From contig NZ_CP071839.1 of NCBI RefSeq assembly GCF_017526105.1, positions 6,796,001-6,860,000 of the forward strand: a DNA stretch of 64,000 nt. Direction: 5' to 3'. The notes below the pieces were generated by a model that saw nothing but the letters and a program-made list of their open reading frames with translations, was not told the origin of the DNA and did no database searches. This document shows positions 22,958 to 31,515 of this stretch, piece by piece (within the stretch, counting starts at the first letter, position 1; every line of letters begins with the position of its first letter). The translations under genes were made by a program, and so were the position numbers. The stretch is from Streptomyces cyanogenus (lineage in GTDB: Bacteria; Actinomycetota; Actinomycetes; Streptomycetales; Streptomycetaceae).

Positions 22958-25153
22958 TCAGCGCACCACCAGGCTGGCGAGAGAGGGTTCTTCGAGTCGG
23001 ACCGAGGCGGCGTGCTCCCCGAGCAGGAAGCAGCGCAGGGTGTAGGGGGTCGGGCAGGGGGCGGCCGGCAGTTCCCGTTCGAGGCTGCCGTGCCGGGCGA
23101 GTTCGGGGCCGGGGATCCGCAGGAGGGTCGTACCGTCGGTGGCGTCGCGCGGGCGGAGGGTGCCGCCGCGCGCGACGCACACGAACTCCGGGACCTCCCC
23201 CGGTTCGCCGGACGCGGTCAGCGCGACCCGCAGCCGTGGGCGTCCCCGGCCGAGCAACCGTCTCTGCGCAGGCACCAGCCGGTAGGAGACCGCCACGTCC
23301 GCCGGTACCAGCACCTCCGCCGTGGCGGGCAGCACGGCCACCGCGCCGGGCACCCGGGGCACCGGTGCTGCGCGCACCAGGACGGCGCCCGGACCGACGG
23401 GCAGGTGCAGTCCGCCGCGCCGGTAGGCGTGTGCGGTGACGGTGCGTTCCCCGCCGCCCGCGGACCCCACCGGCGCCCAGCCGACCACCAGGTGGGCGGC
23501 GTCCTCGGGCCAGTCCAGCACGATCCGCGCCTGCCCGTCCGGCAGCCGGTGCACGGCCAGTCCGGGTACGGGCCGTACGGCCTCCACGCCGACCGTCGGC
23601 CCCGCGAGCGCCCGGTCGCCGCGCACGGCCACCGCGGCGACCTCGGTGTACGTGCCGGGCGGCGGGCACAGGGCGCCCGCCGCGCCGGGCCAGTCCAGCG
23701 GGGGCGGCAGCTCGTCGGTGCGCAGCTCGGCGCCCGGCCGCGGGGCGCCGCCGGGCCAGGTCACCAGCCGGACCTCGGCGTCCTGCGCCCCGGTCCAGTC
23801 GAAGCGTACGGTGCCCTCGGCGGGCCGGGCGGTCAGCGTGCGCACGGGTTCCGGCCACGGGTGCACGGTGGCGGTCGTCCGGAGGCCGGGGGAGCGGACC
23901 GTACGGCCGTCGGCCGTCCGGTAGTGGCACACGACACGGAAGGCATGGCTGCCGGCCGGCAGTCCGCGGGCGGTGAACCCGTCGGCCCGCACGGCCAGTC
24001 GGCCGGCGTTCCCGTCGGGCCCGGTGTGCTCGACCGTGACGTCGGCTGCGCCGGGCGGCCGCCGCCAGGTGCAGTCGATCCGCTCCGGTCCGTCCGTCAG
24101 CTCCGGGCGTTCCACCTCGGGGGCCACGAGCAGCCGCCGGGACACCAGTGGCGGGCCGTCCGGCCGGCCGTCGCGCAGCGGCAGCGCCGCGTACCGGACC
24201 GTGGTGCCCGGTTCGGCGCCGGTGTCCCGCACCGTGCCCGCGCCGGCCGTGGCGGCACCGGGGACGGAGCGTACGGCGGGCCGGCCGCGACCGTCCCGGT
24301 ACAGCCGCAGCAGCCGCCACTCGCCGGGCGTCTCCCGGTGATCCTTCCAGCTCAACTCGACGTGATCGGAGCGGAGTTCGGCGTCGAGCGCGGGGCGGCG
24401 GCCGTGCACGCGGACCAGTCCGCCGAGTGCCCGCCGGTCGTCGCAGGCAGCGCGCAGCGCCGACAGGTACCCGGCGCTCGCCGCCTCCCGGTCGTCGCGC
24501 TCCTCGGCCCTTCGCCCGGCCCGCACGGCGTCCTCGGCGGCGCGCAGCCCCTCGGCCGCCTCGGCCCGCAGGGCCGCCAGCGCCGGGTCGGCACCGTTCT
24601 CGGGGAGCCGGCCGAGCAGGGCCCGCAGCCGGTGCAGCCGCCCCTGCGCCCGGGCGTCGGCCAGGGACTCGGCGGCGTCCCGCTGCCGCCGGTCGAGCGT
24701 GGGGCGCACCCGGGCCGCCGCCAGCAGGCCCGCCACCTCGGCGGCGTGCACGCCCAACCGGCCGAGCAGTGCGGCGCGTTGGCCGTCGGGCTGGTCCTGG
24801 AGCAGATTGATCAGCTGGTAGAGGACGATCCGCCGGGGTGCCTGCGGGTCGGCGCGGTGCAGCTCGGCCAGCCGCGCGGCGAGCGGGGCGAGAGCGGCGT
24901 CCGAGGAGCCGGCCAGCCCCTCCAGCAGCGGCGCGTCCACCCGGCGCCGGCCGCGCACCCCCGCGGGCACGTAGAGCCCGTCCAGCACCCGTAACCCGCC
25001 GGGACCGGCCCCCAGCACCTCGCCGAGATGGCGCAGGCCCGCCGCGTGCTGGGCGGCGGCGAGGGTGCCGTACCCGGGCACGAGCGGGCTGAGCGGCAGA
25101 CCCGAAAGGGCCCTGGGCAGCCCCAGGTGATGCCCGAACTCCTGACCGGCCAC
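22958..25153 (-). CDS. FN3-repeat protein, first gene of the GTPase operon
   Basis: A 731-residue protein. The N-terminal 240 residues are alpha-helical and Ala/Leu/Arg-rich (RAEAAEGLRAAEDAVRAGRR). Then come at least four fibronectin-type-III-like beta repeats, recognisable by their tryptophans (VELSWKDH, IDCTWRRP, VRFDWTGA, IVLDWPED), and a last beta-rich segment ending in PSLASLVVR. There is no signal peptide, so these FN3 domains are cytoplasmic, as in other predicted conflict systems where they mediate binding. GTG 25153 is preceded by GGGGGAG. As first gene of the operon it may be the substrate- or target-recognition component; that is inference. Confidence 0.78.
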   Translation of the reverse strand: MAGQEFGHHLGLPRALSGLPLSPLVPGYGTLAAAQHAAGLRHLGEVLGAGPGGLRVLDGLYVPAGVRGRRRVDAPLLEGLAGSSDAALAPLAARLAELHRADPQAPRRIVLYQLINLLQDQPDGQRAALLGRLGVHAAEVAGLLAAARVRPTLDRRQRDAAESLADARAQGRLHRLRALLGRLPENGADPALAALRAEAAEGLRAAEDAVRAGRRAEERDDREAASAGYLSALRAACDDRRALGGLVRVHGRRPALDAELRSDHVELSWKDHRETPGEWRLLRLYRDGRGRPAVRSVPGAATAGAGTVRDTGAEPGTTVRYAALPLRDGRPDGPPLVSRRLLVAPEVERPELTDGPERIDCTWRRPPGAADVTVEHTGPDGNAGRLAVRADGFTARGLPAGSHAFRVVCHYRTADGRTVRSPGLRTTATVHPWPEPVRTLTARPAEGTVRFDWTGAQDAEVRLVTWPGGAPRPGAELRTDELPPPLDWPGAAGALCPPPGTYTEVAAVAVRGDRALAGPTVGVEAVRPVPGLAVHRLPDGQARIVLDWPEDAAHLVVGWAPVGSAGGGERTVTAHAYRRGGLHLPVGPGAVLVRAAPVPRVPGAVAVLPATAEVLVPADVAVSYRLVPAQRRLLGRGRPRLRVALTASGEPGEVPEFVCVARGGTLRPRDATDGTTLLRIPGPELARHGSLERELPAAPCPTPYTLRCFLLGEHAASVRLEEPSLASLVVR

Positions 25154-25457
25154 GTGAACCGTTCTCCCCCGATAGTGCTCAGGAGTCCATCCCAGCAGAT
25201 CCGTCCCCGCCGGGGAGCGTTTTTCGGGGAAACCGAGCAGGTCGGGACCGGGGCGCCACGGCAGCCGACGGCACTGCGACGCCCCAGGGCCGCGGGGAGG
25301 TGCCGATGTGCGGCCCCGCCGCGCGGGCGGGAGCGGCCACCAGGAACCCGCGGGCCGAGGCGAACGGACACACCCCGACGACGCGGACCGGCGCCCCGGC
25401 CGAACCCGCGCTCACGCGCCGAAGGCCGTCACAGCAGGGCGGCAGGCCCCCCCGCGC
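25154..25457. other. Intergenic region upstream of the GTPase operon
   Basis: About 300 bases without a supported gene. The part next to 25153 should hold the operon promoter; an AT-containing patch (GCGTTTTTCGGGGAAA) at about 25218-25233 is the only departure from high GC. The part next to 25457 holds one copy of the 46-base duplication listed separately. Confidence 0.5.
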
Positions 25458-25496
25458 TCACGCACCGAGAGCAGCCACTGCAGGGCGGCAAGCCCC
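25405..25496 (-). repeat. 46-bp imperfect tandem duplication of the chelatase 3' end
   Basis: Copies 25405-25450 and 25451-25496 match over about 36 of 46 bases. The inner copy encodes the chelatase C-terminus GACRPAVAALGA plus stop. The outer copy would encode GACRPAVTAFGA plus stop in another frame. It is a fossil of tandem duplication. Confidence 0.75.
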
Positions 25497-26210
25497 CTCG
25501 TACCGCTCCACGAGAACCCGGGCCACCTCGGGCGCCGCACCCAGCACACCGCCCAGGACGTCCGCCCCGGCCGCGCCGCGCGCGATGCGGTCCGGCAGGA
25601 AACCGGGCGCCAGCACGTACGGCGCCACGGCCACCCGCTCGCAGCCGAGGGCACGCAGCTCACGTACCGCGTCCTCGGTGCGGGGAAGGGAAGCGGAGGC
25701 GAACGCAGGCCGCACGGCGCACCAACCGGTGTGCCACCACTCCCGCGCGATGTCGGCGATCACTGCGATCGCCTCCGGGTCGGAGGACCCCGCCGAGGCC
25801 AGCACGACCCCGGTCGAGGACTTGTCGGCGGGGGACAGCCCCGCCTCGTACAGACGCCGTTCGAGGGCGGACAGGAGCAGCGGCGACGGGCCGAGCACCT
25901 CCGCCTGGCGGATGCGCAGCTGCGGCGGCGCGTCCCGCAGCACGGCGGGGATGTCCGCCTTCGCGTGGAACGCGCGCGTCAGCAGCAGGGGCAGGGCCAC
26001 GACGTCACGGACGCCCTCCGCCGCCAGCGACTCCAGCACCCCCCGCACGGACGGGACGTTGAAGTCCAGGAAGCCGGTCTCCACCCGCACGTCCGGGCGC
26101 AGCGACCGCACCCGGCGTACGAGGGCGTGCACCGTCGCGGCATGGCGCGGATCGCGGCTGCCGTGGGCGATGACGACGAGGACGGGACGGACCGGCTGCA
26201 CAGGGCGCAT
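25458..26210 (-). CDS. Sirohydrochlorin chelatase family protein (CbiX/SirB)
   Basis: A 250-residue protein with two CbiX-like halves. The first half has the metal-binding AHGSRDPRHAATVHAL motif with the catalytic histidine, then ALPLLLTRAFHAKADIP with a second histidine. The second half (GVVLASAGSSDPEAIAVI, then VAVAPYVLAPGFLPDRI) has lost the first histidine, reading ASAGSSDP. It probably inserts Fe2+ into sirohydrochlorin to make siroheme for the sulfite reductase at the head of this cluster. It lies five bases after the permease stop and is the last gene of the sulfur run. Confidence 0.88.
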   Translation of the reverse strand: MRPVQPVRPVLVVIAHGSRDPRHAATVHALVRRVRSLRPDVRVETGFLDFNVPSVRGVLESLAAEGVRDVVALPLLLTRAFHAKADIPAVLRDAPPQLRIRQAEVLGPSPLLLSALERRLYEAGLSPADKSSTGVVLASAGSSDPEAIAVIADIAREWWHTGWCAVRPAFASASLPRTEDAVRELRALGCERVAVAPYVLAPGFLPDRIARGAAGADVLGGVLGAAPEVARVLVERYEGACRPAVAALGA

Positions 26211-26215
26211 GGGAC

Positions 26216-27094
26216 TCAGCTCTTCACCAGCAGGCCGCGGCTGCGCAGCACCCACCGCTCCAGCGGGCTGAAGATGAGCAGGTCGATCGCTATGCCGACG
26301 AACAGGATGAGCAGGATGGCGAGGAAGACCGTCGCCATGCTGCTGTTGGTGCGGCCCACCTCCAGCAGCTGGCCCAGGCCCATGCCCATGTCCGGAGACT
26401 GGGCGATGATCTCGGCGGCCATCAGCGAACGCCAGGAGAACGCCCACCCCTGCTTCAGCCCGGCCACGTACCCGGGCAGCGCCGCCGGCATCACGATGTG
26501 CCAGGTGCCGCGCAGTCCGGTCGCGCCCAGCGTGCGGCCCGCGCGCAGGAACAGCGGGGGCACCTGGTCGACACCCGACACCAGACCGTTGGCGATCGAG
26601 GGGACGGCACCGAGCAGGATCACGGTGAACATCACCGAGTTGTTCAGGCCCAGCCAGATCACCGCCGGCGCGACCCAGGCGACCGAGGGCAGCGACTGCA
26701 GACCGGACAGGATCGGGCCGATGGCCGCGCGCACGAACTTCACCCGCGCCACCAGCAGGCCCAGCGGCGTACCGATGGCCAGCGCGAGCAGGAAGCCCAG
26801 CAGGCCGCGGGAGACGCTGCCCCAGATGTAGTCGAGCAGGCTCCCCTTGAGCCACTGGTCCTCGACCTCGGCCCACACGTCCTGGGGGGAGGGCAGCTTC
26901 GACGGGTCGTCGACGACCGGGTAGAGCAGGCTCCACGCCACCAGCACCACGACGACGGCGATGACGGGCGGCAGGATCTTGTTCTTGAAGGTCTGGCTGA
27001 AGGGCGTACGGCCGGTGGCCGTGGTCTCCAGCGCGTCGAGGCCCGCCTCGACGCTTCCGGCGTCCTGGGCCGGCGTCGTCTCAGTGCTGGCCAT
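26216..27094 (-). CDS. Aliphatic sulfonate/nitrate/taurine-type ABC transporter permease (SsuC-like)
   Basis: A 292-residue permease with about six membrane helices, the first being PPVIAVVVVLVAWSLLY. The coupling loop is RAGRTLGATGLRGTWHIVMP, where the EAA motif is expected in this subclass. The product ends KS. ATG 27094 is preceded by GGGGAG and overlaps the ATPase gene by 14 bases. It imports the substrate captured by the upstream lipoprotein; sulfonates are likely because of the surrounding sulfate-assimilation genes. Confidence 0.92.
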   Translation of the reverse strand: MASTETTPAQDAGSVEAGLDALETTATGRTPFSQTFKNKILPPVIAVVVVLVAWSLLYPVVDDPSKLPSPQDVWAEVEDQWLKGSLLDYIWGSVSRGLLGFLLALAIGTPLGLLVARVKFVRAAIGPILSGLQSLPSVAWVAPAVIWLGLNNSVMFTVILLGAVPSIANGLVSGVDQVPPLFLRAGRTLGATGLRGTWHIVMPAALPGYVAGLKQGWAFSWRSLMAAEIIAQSPDMGMGLGQLLEVGRTNSSMATVFLAILLILFVGIAIDLLIFSPLERWVLRSRGLLVKS

Positions 27095-27860
27095 GACGGC
27101 GGATCTCCCCACGCAGTACATCGGTGATCTCAAGGGACAGTTCGGCCACGGGCGCGTCCTCGATGCGCCGCGGCTGCGGAATGTCGACCGACCACTCGCG
27201 CGCGATCCGGCCGGGGCGCGAGGACAGCAGCACGACCCGCTGGGCGAGCCGCACCGCCTCGCGCACGTTGTGCGTGACGAACAGGACGGACAGGCCCGTC
27301 TCCGCCCAGATGCGGGTCAGCTCGTCGTGCAGCACGTCCCGCGTGATGGCGTCCAGTGCCGCGAACGGCTCGTCCATCAGCAGCAGGTTGCTCTCCTGGG
27401 CGAGCGCGCGGGCCAGCGCCACGCGCTGGCGCATACCGCCCGACAGCTCGTGCACCCGCTTGCCGTACGCGCCCTTCAGACGGACGAGTTCGAGCAGCTC
27501 CTCGGTCTTGCCGCGACGGTCGTTCTTCGGCACCCCCCGGAGCTTGAGGGCGAGTTCGATGTTCTTGCCCGCGGTCAGCCACGGGAAGAGGGCGTGCTCC
27601 TGGAACATCAGGGCGGGGCGGCCGTCCGTCCCGATGGAGCCGGCGGTCGGCCGGTCCAGGCCGGCGACCAGGTTGAGCAGGGTGGACTTGCCGCAGCCCG
27701 AGGCCCCCAGGAGGGTGACGAACTCGCCGGGCGCGACATCGAGGCTGATGTCGTCCAGGACGAGCTGCTGCCCGCCCGGTCCTGCGAAGGACTTCGAGAC
27801 GTGCTCAAGGCGGGCGGCGTACTCCACCGACTCCGGGGCCTTGGCGAGGGTCGTTGCCAT
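27081..27860 (-). CDS. Aliphatic sulfonate/nitrate/taurine-type ABC transporter ATPase (SsuB-like)
   Basis: A 259-residue ABC ATPase. Walker A is GASGCGKST, the Q-loop MFQEHALFPW, the signature LSGGMRQR, Walker B LLLMDEPF and the switch histidine VTHNVREA. The sequence after the Q-loop and the FAALDAITRD D-loop are typical of the SsuB/TauB/NrtD group. I start at ATG 27860 because a perfect AGGAGGT lies 7 bases upstream; the ATG at 27884 has no ribosome-binding site. It energises the permease encoded next. Confidence 0.94.
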   Translation of the reverse strand: MATTLAKAPESVEYAARLEHVSKSFAGPGGQQLVLDDISLDVAPGEFVTLLGASGCGKSTLLNLVAGLDRPTAGSIGTDGRPALMFQEHALFPWLTAGKNIELALKLRGVPKNDRRGKTEELLELVRLKGAYGKRVHELSGGMRQRVALARALAQESNLLLMDEPFAALDAITRDVLHDELTRIWAETGLSVLFVTHNVREAVRLAQRVVLLSSRPGRIAREWSVDIPQPRRIEDAPVAELSLEITDVLRGEIRRHGQH

Positions 27861-27894
27861 GGTCGTCACCTCCTGGGAACTCATCGGGCGGGAA

Positions 27895-29007
27895 TCAGCT
27901 GGCGCCGAGACCGGCGTCGTCGACCGTGTTCGCGCCCTCGGCCTTGAGGACCTTGTTGAGGATCGTCAGGTCGTAGATCCCCTTGAGGTCCGGCTTCTCC
28001 AGCAGGCCGGCCTTGACCGCGTGCTTCGCCTCGGTGTCGAGGGTGGCGGCCAGCGGGTCGTCGGTGAACCGGATGGACTTCCACGCCGGGTCCAGGACCT
28101 TGGGCGAGAGCGCCTTGCCCGAGTCCGCCTCGAGCTGCTTGTTCGCCACGGCCTTCGCCTGGTCGGGGTTGGCGTTGATCCACTTGTTGGCCTCGACCGA
28201 GGCCTTCAGCACGGCCTCGACGGCCTTCGGGTGCTCCTTGAGGAAGGCCTGGCGCACGATGATGTTCGTGATCACGAACTTCTTGTCCGGCCACAGCGAG
28301 GCCTCGTCGAGCAGCACCTTGCCGCCCTCGGCGACCAGCTTGGACGCGGTCGGCTCCGGCACCCAGGCGCCGTCGATGGCACCGGACTTGTAGGCGTCCG
28401 GGGTGATCTTGTTGTCGGTGCGGACCACCGACACATCGCCCTTGCCGGTGTTCGCGTCGACCTTCCAGCCCTGGTCGGCGATCCAGTTGAGGAACGCCAC
28501 GTCCTGCGTGTTGCCGAGCTGGGGCGTCGCGATCTTCTTGCCCTTGACGTCCTTCAGGGACGTGATCTTCTTCGGGTTGACGACGAGCTTCACGCCGCCG
28601 GAGGCCGAGCCGCCGATGATCCTCAGGCCCTTGCCGTTGGACTTGACGTACCCGTTGATCGACGGGGACGGGCCGATCCAGCCGATGTCGATGGAGCCCG
28701 AGTTGAGCGCCTCGATCTCCGAGGGACCGGCGTTGAAGATCTGGTAGTCCGCCTTGGTGGCGCCCAGGGCCTTCTGGAACAGGCCCTGCTGGCGGGCGAC
28801 GAGCGCGGTGCCGTGGGTCAGGTTGCCGAAGTAGCCGATCTTGACGGATCCGAGGCCGTCGATCTCGGACGAGCCGGCGGCGACCTTCTCCTTGGCGTTG
28901 TCGGTCGTGGACTTGGACCCGTAGCCGCAGGCGGCGAGCGTGAGCAGGGGAAGCGCGGCCGCCACGGCGACGCCGCGGCGCAGGAACGATGAGCGGATGG
29001 CAGGCAC
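27895..29007 (-). CDS. Aliphatic sulfonate-type ABC transporter substrate-binding lipoprotein (SsuA-like)
   Basis: A 370-residue SsuA/NitT/TauT-family binding protein. It starts at GTG 29007, supported by GAGAGGAAA upstream. The signal peptide has twin arginines (FLRRGVAVAAALPLL) and the lipobox LTLAAC, so it is membrane-anchored outside. Family motifs are VKIGYFGNLTHGTALVA, SIDIGWIGPSPSING and GAIDGAWVPEPTA. The ligand should be a sulfonate or similar oxyanion, judged by the cys genes in the same run. It is separated from the upstream small ORF by about 130 bases. Confidence 0.92.
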   Translation of the reverse strand: MPAIRSSFLRRGVAVAAALPLLTLAACGYGSKSTTDNAKEKVAAGSSEIDGLGSVKIGYFGNLTHGTALVARQQGLFQKALGATKADYQIFNAGPSEIEALNSGSIDIGWIGPSPSINGYVKSNGKGLRIIGGSASGGVKLVVNPKKITSLKDVKGKKIATPQLGNTQDVAFLNWIADQGWKVDANTGKGDVSVVRTDNKITPDAYKSGAIDGAWVPEPTASKLVAEGGKVLLDEASLWPDKKFVITNIIVRQAFLKEHPKAVEAVLKASVEANKWINANPDQAKAVANKQLEADSGKALSPKVLDPAWKSIRFTDDPLAATLDTEAKHAVKAGLLEKPDLKGIYDLTILNKVLKAEGANTVDDAGLGAS

Positions 29008-29135
29008 GGGAGGGTTTCCTCTCGTTGGCCCGGCGGTCACGGGCTTTCAGGCCGTGGCCGGGAGTTCGGCAAAAGGTCTTCGTCTCGTCCGGGACGTCGG
29101 GTGGGGGGACGGGGCGCGCAAGCGGTGCGCGTACG

Positions 29136-29240
29136 TCAGCGCACACATCGCGCCACTCCGCCCTGCCCGCTGCCGAGGGCGCCGCTGCCGATGCGGCCGC
29201 CCTCCTTCGCGAACGTCGAGTAGAAGTCGCTGGAGTTCAT
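29136..29240 (-). CDS. 34-residue small ORF downstream of cysN
   Basis: The ATG lies two bases after the cysN stop (TGAACATG). The product (MNSSDFYSTFAKEGG...ARCVR) has about 90% G or C at third codon positions, which supports coding. It has one cysteine three residues from its C-terminus. No family is recognised. It might be the remnant of a longer gene, a coupled small protein, or a leader for the ABC operon that starts about 130 bases on. Confidence 0.45.
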   Translation of the reverse strand: MNSSDFYSTFAKEGGRIGSGALGSGQGGVARCVR

Positions 29241-29242
29241 GT

Positions 29243-30577
29243 TCAGAAGTCCCAGCCGTCGTCGTCGGCCTCGTCCCTGACCGGCTCGGGGGCGGCGAAC
29301 GACTCGCCGACCATGCCGGCGGTGAGCGTGGTGCCGTCGGAGGGGTCGATCAGGATGAACGAGCCCGTGCGGCGCGAGTCGGCATAGGAGTCGACCGGCA
29401 GCGGCTCGGCGGTACGGATCTTCACCCGGCCGATGTCGTTGGCGACGAGCTGTCCCGGGTGCGGGTGCAGGGACAGGTCGTCGAGCGTCAGGCGGGACGG
29501 GATGTCCTTCACGATCGCCTTGACCGTGCGCGTGCCGTGCTTGAGCAGCACCCGGTGGCCGACGGTCAGCGGGGCGTCGGCGACGTGGCAGACGGTCGCC
29601 TCCACGTCCTGCGTGGTGGCCGGCGCGTCCTTCGTCGGTACGATCAGGTCGCCGCGCGAGACGTCGATGTCGTCCGCCAGCAGCACCGTCACCGACTGCG
29701 TCGTCCAGGCCACGTCGACCGGCTCGCCCAGCAGGTCGATGCCGGCGATCGTCGTCGTACGGCCGGACGGCAGGACGGTGACCGGCTCGCCCACCCGGAA
29801 GGAGCCGGCCGCGATCTGGCCCGCGTAGCCCCGGTAGTCCGGGTGCTCGGCGGTCTGCGGCCGGATCACGTACTGCACGGGCAGCCGCGCGTGGCAGTGC
29901 GCCAGATCGTGGCTGACCGGGACGGTCTCCAGGTGCTCCAGCACGGTCGGGCCGCCGTACCAGTCCATGTTCGCGGACGGCTCCACCACGTTGTCGCCGG
30001 CCAGTGCCGAGATCGGGATCGCGGTGACCTCGGGGACGCCCAGCTCGGTGGCGTACGCCGTGAACTCCTCGGCGATCGTGGCGAACACGGACTCCTCGTA
30101 GCCGACCAGGTCCATCTTGTTGACGGCCAGCACCACGTGCGGGACGCGGAGCAGGGCGGCGATGGCCGCGTGCCGGCGGGTCTGCTCGACCACGCCGTTG
30201 CGCGCGTCGACGAGGATCACCGTCAGTTCGGCCGTGGAGGCGCCCGTCACCATGTTGCGGGTGTACTGCACGTGACCGGGCGTGTCGGCGAGGATGAACC
30301 GGCGGCGCGGGGTCGCGAAGTAGCGGTAGGCGACGTCGATGGTGATGCCCTGCTCCCGCTCGGCGCGCAGGCCGTCGGTGAGCAGTGCGAGGTCCGGGCC
30401 TTCCTGGCCGCGGCTCGCGGAGGCGCGCTCCACGGCCTCCAGCTGGTCGGCGAGGACCGACTTGGAGTCGTGCAGCAGCCGTCCGACGAGCGTGGACTTG
30501 CCGTCGTCGACGGAGCCGGCGGTGGCGAACCGCAGCAGGGTGGTGGCCGGGAGCGCCTCGGTCGTGGTCGTGCTCAT
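29243..30577 (-). CDS. cysN: Sulfate adenylyltransferase subunit 1 (GTPase)
   Basis: A 444-residue translational-GTPase-like subunit of ATP sulfurylase. It has P-loop GSVDDGKS (21-28), switch region EREQGITIDVAYRYF, G3 DTPGH, G4 NKMD and G5 ISALAGDN, followed by two beta-barrel domains. GTP hydrolysis drives adenylation of sulfate by CysD to adenosine 5'-phosphosulfate (APS). It ends without an APS kinase domain, in agreement with the separate cysC gene upstream. It lies two bases after the cysD stop in the same operon. Confidence 0.96.
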   Translation of the reverse strand: MSTTTTEALPATTLLRFATAGSVDDGKSTLVGRLLHDSKSVLADQLEAVERASASRGQEGPDLALLTDGLRAEREQGITIDVAYRYFATPRRRFILADTPGHVQYTRNMVTGASTAELTVILVDARNGVVEQTRRHAAIAALLRVPHVVLAVNKMDLVGYEESVFATIAEEFTAYATELGVPEVTAIPISALAGDNVVEPSANMDWYGGPTVLEHLETVPVSHDLAHCHARLPVQYVIRPQTAEHPDYRGYAGQIAAGSFRVGEPVTVLPSGRTTTIAGIDLLGEPVDVAWTTQSVTVLLADDIDVSRGDLIVPTKDAPATTQDVEATVCHVADAPLTVGHRVLLKHGTRTVKAIVKDIPSRLTLDDLSLHPHPGQLVANDIGRVKIRTAEPLPVDSYADSRRTGSFILIDPSDGTTLTAGMVGESFAAPEPVRDEADDDGWDF

Positions 30578-30579
30578 GC

Positions 30580-31515
30580 TTAGAAGTACCCCTCGCGCTT
30601 GCGGTCTTCCATCGCGGCCTCGGACATCTTGTCGTCGGCGCGGGTCGCGCCCCGCTCGGTCAGCCGGGACGCGGCGATCTCGGCGATGACGGCGTCCAGC
30701 GTGGTCGCCTCCGAGTCGACGGCGCCCGTGCAGGACATGTCACCCACCGTCCGGTACCGCACGAGCCGCTTCTCCACGGTCTCGCCGTCCTTCGGGCCGC
30801 CCCACTCACCGGCGGTCAGCCACATGCCGTTCCGCCGGAACACCTCGCGCTCGTGCGCGAAGTAGATCTCCGGCAGCTCGATGCCCTCGCGGTCGATGTA
30901 CTGCCAGACGTCCAGCTCGGTCCAGTTGGACAGCGGGAAGACACGGACGTGCTCGCCGGGGGCGTGCCGGCCGTTGTACAGGTTCCACAGCTCGGGGCGC
31001 TGACGGCGCGGGTCCCACTGGGAGAACTCGTCCCGCAGCGAGAACACGCGCTCCTTGGCCCGGGCCTTCTCCTCGTCGCGGCGACCGCCGCCGAAGACCG
31101 CGTCGAACTTCTCCGACTGGATCTTCTCGGTGAGGGGGAGCGTCTGGAGCGGGTTGCGGGTGCCGTCGGGGCGCTCCTTGAGCACACCGCGGTCGATGTA
31201 GTCCTGGACGGAGGCCACATGGAGGCGCAGCCCATGTGCGGCCACCACACGGTCCCGGTACTCAAGGACCTCCGGGAAGTTGTGTCCCGTGTCCACATGC
31301 AGCAGCGAGAACGGGATCCCGGCCGGCGCGAACGCCTTCAGCGCGAGGTGCAGCATGACGATGGAGTCCTTGCCACCGGAGAACAGGATCACCGGGTTCT
31401 CGAACTCGCCCGCCACCTCGCGGAAGATGTGCACCGCCTCGGACTCCAGGGCGTCCAGGTGCGACAGCGCGTACGGGCTGGCCGTGCCCTCTTCCACCTT
31501 GGCGACCGTGGTCAT
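30580..31515 (-). CDS. cysD: Sulfate adenylyltransferase subunit 2
   Basis: A 311-residue ATP-sulfurylase catalytic subunit of the PP-loop family. The PP-loop is FSGGKDSIVMLHLALKAF, followed by LLHVDTGHNFPEVLEYRD and the insert FGGGRRDEEKARAKER that binds ATP. The C-terminal DRKREGYF tail is typical of CysD. ATG 31515 overlaps the cysC stop by ATGA. It makes APS from sulfate and ATP together with CysN. Confidence 0.96.
   Translation of the reverse strand: MTTVAKVEEGTASPYALSHLDALESEAVHIFREVAGEFENPVILFSGGKDSIVMLHLALKAFAPAGIPFSLLHVDTGHNFPEVLEYRDRVVAAHGLRLHVASVQDYIDRGVLKERPDGTRNPLQTLPLTEKIQSEKFDAVFGGGRRDEEKARAKERVFSLRDEFSQWDPRRQRPELWNLYNGRHAPGEHVRVFPLSNWTELDVWQYIDREGIELPEIYFAHEREVFRRNGMWLTAGEWGGPKDGETVEKRLVRYRTVGDMSCTGAVDSEATTLDAVIAEIAASRLTERGATRADDKMSEAAMEDRKREGYF

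Noticed and set aside
12247..25153. Biosynthetic gene cluster
   Set aside because: No synthase, NRPS, terpene or RiPP enzyme is present; the genes are signalling proteins.
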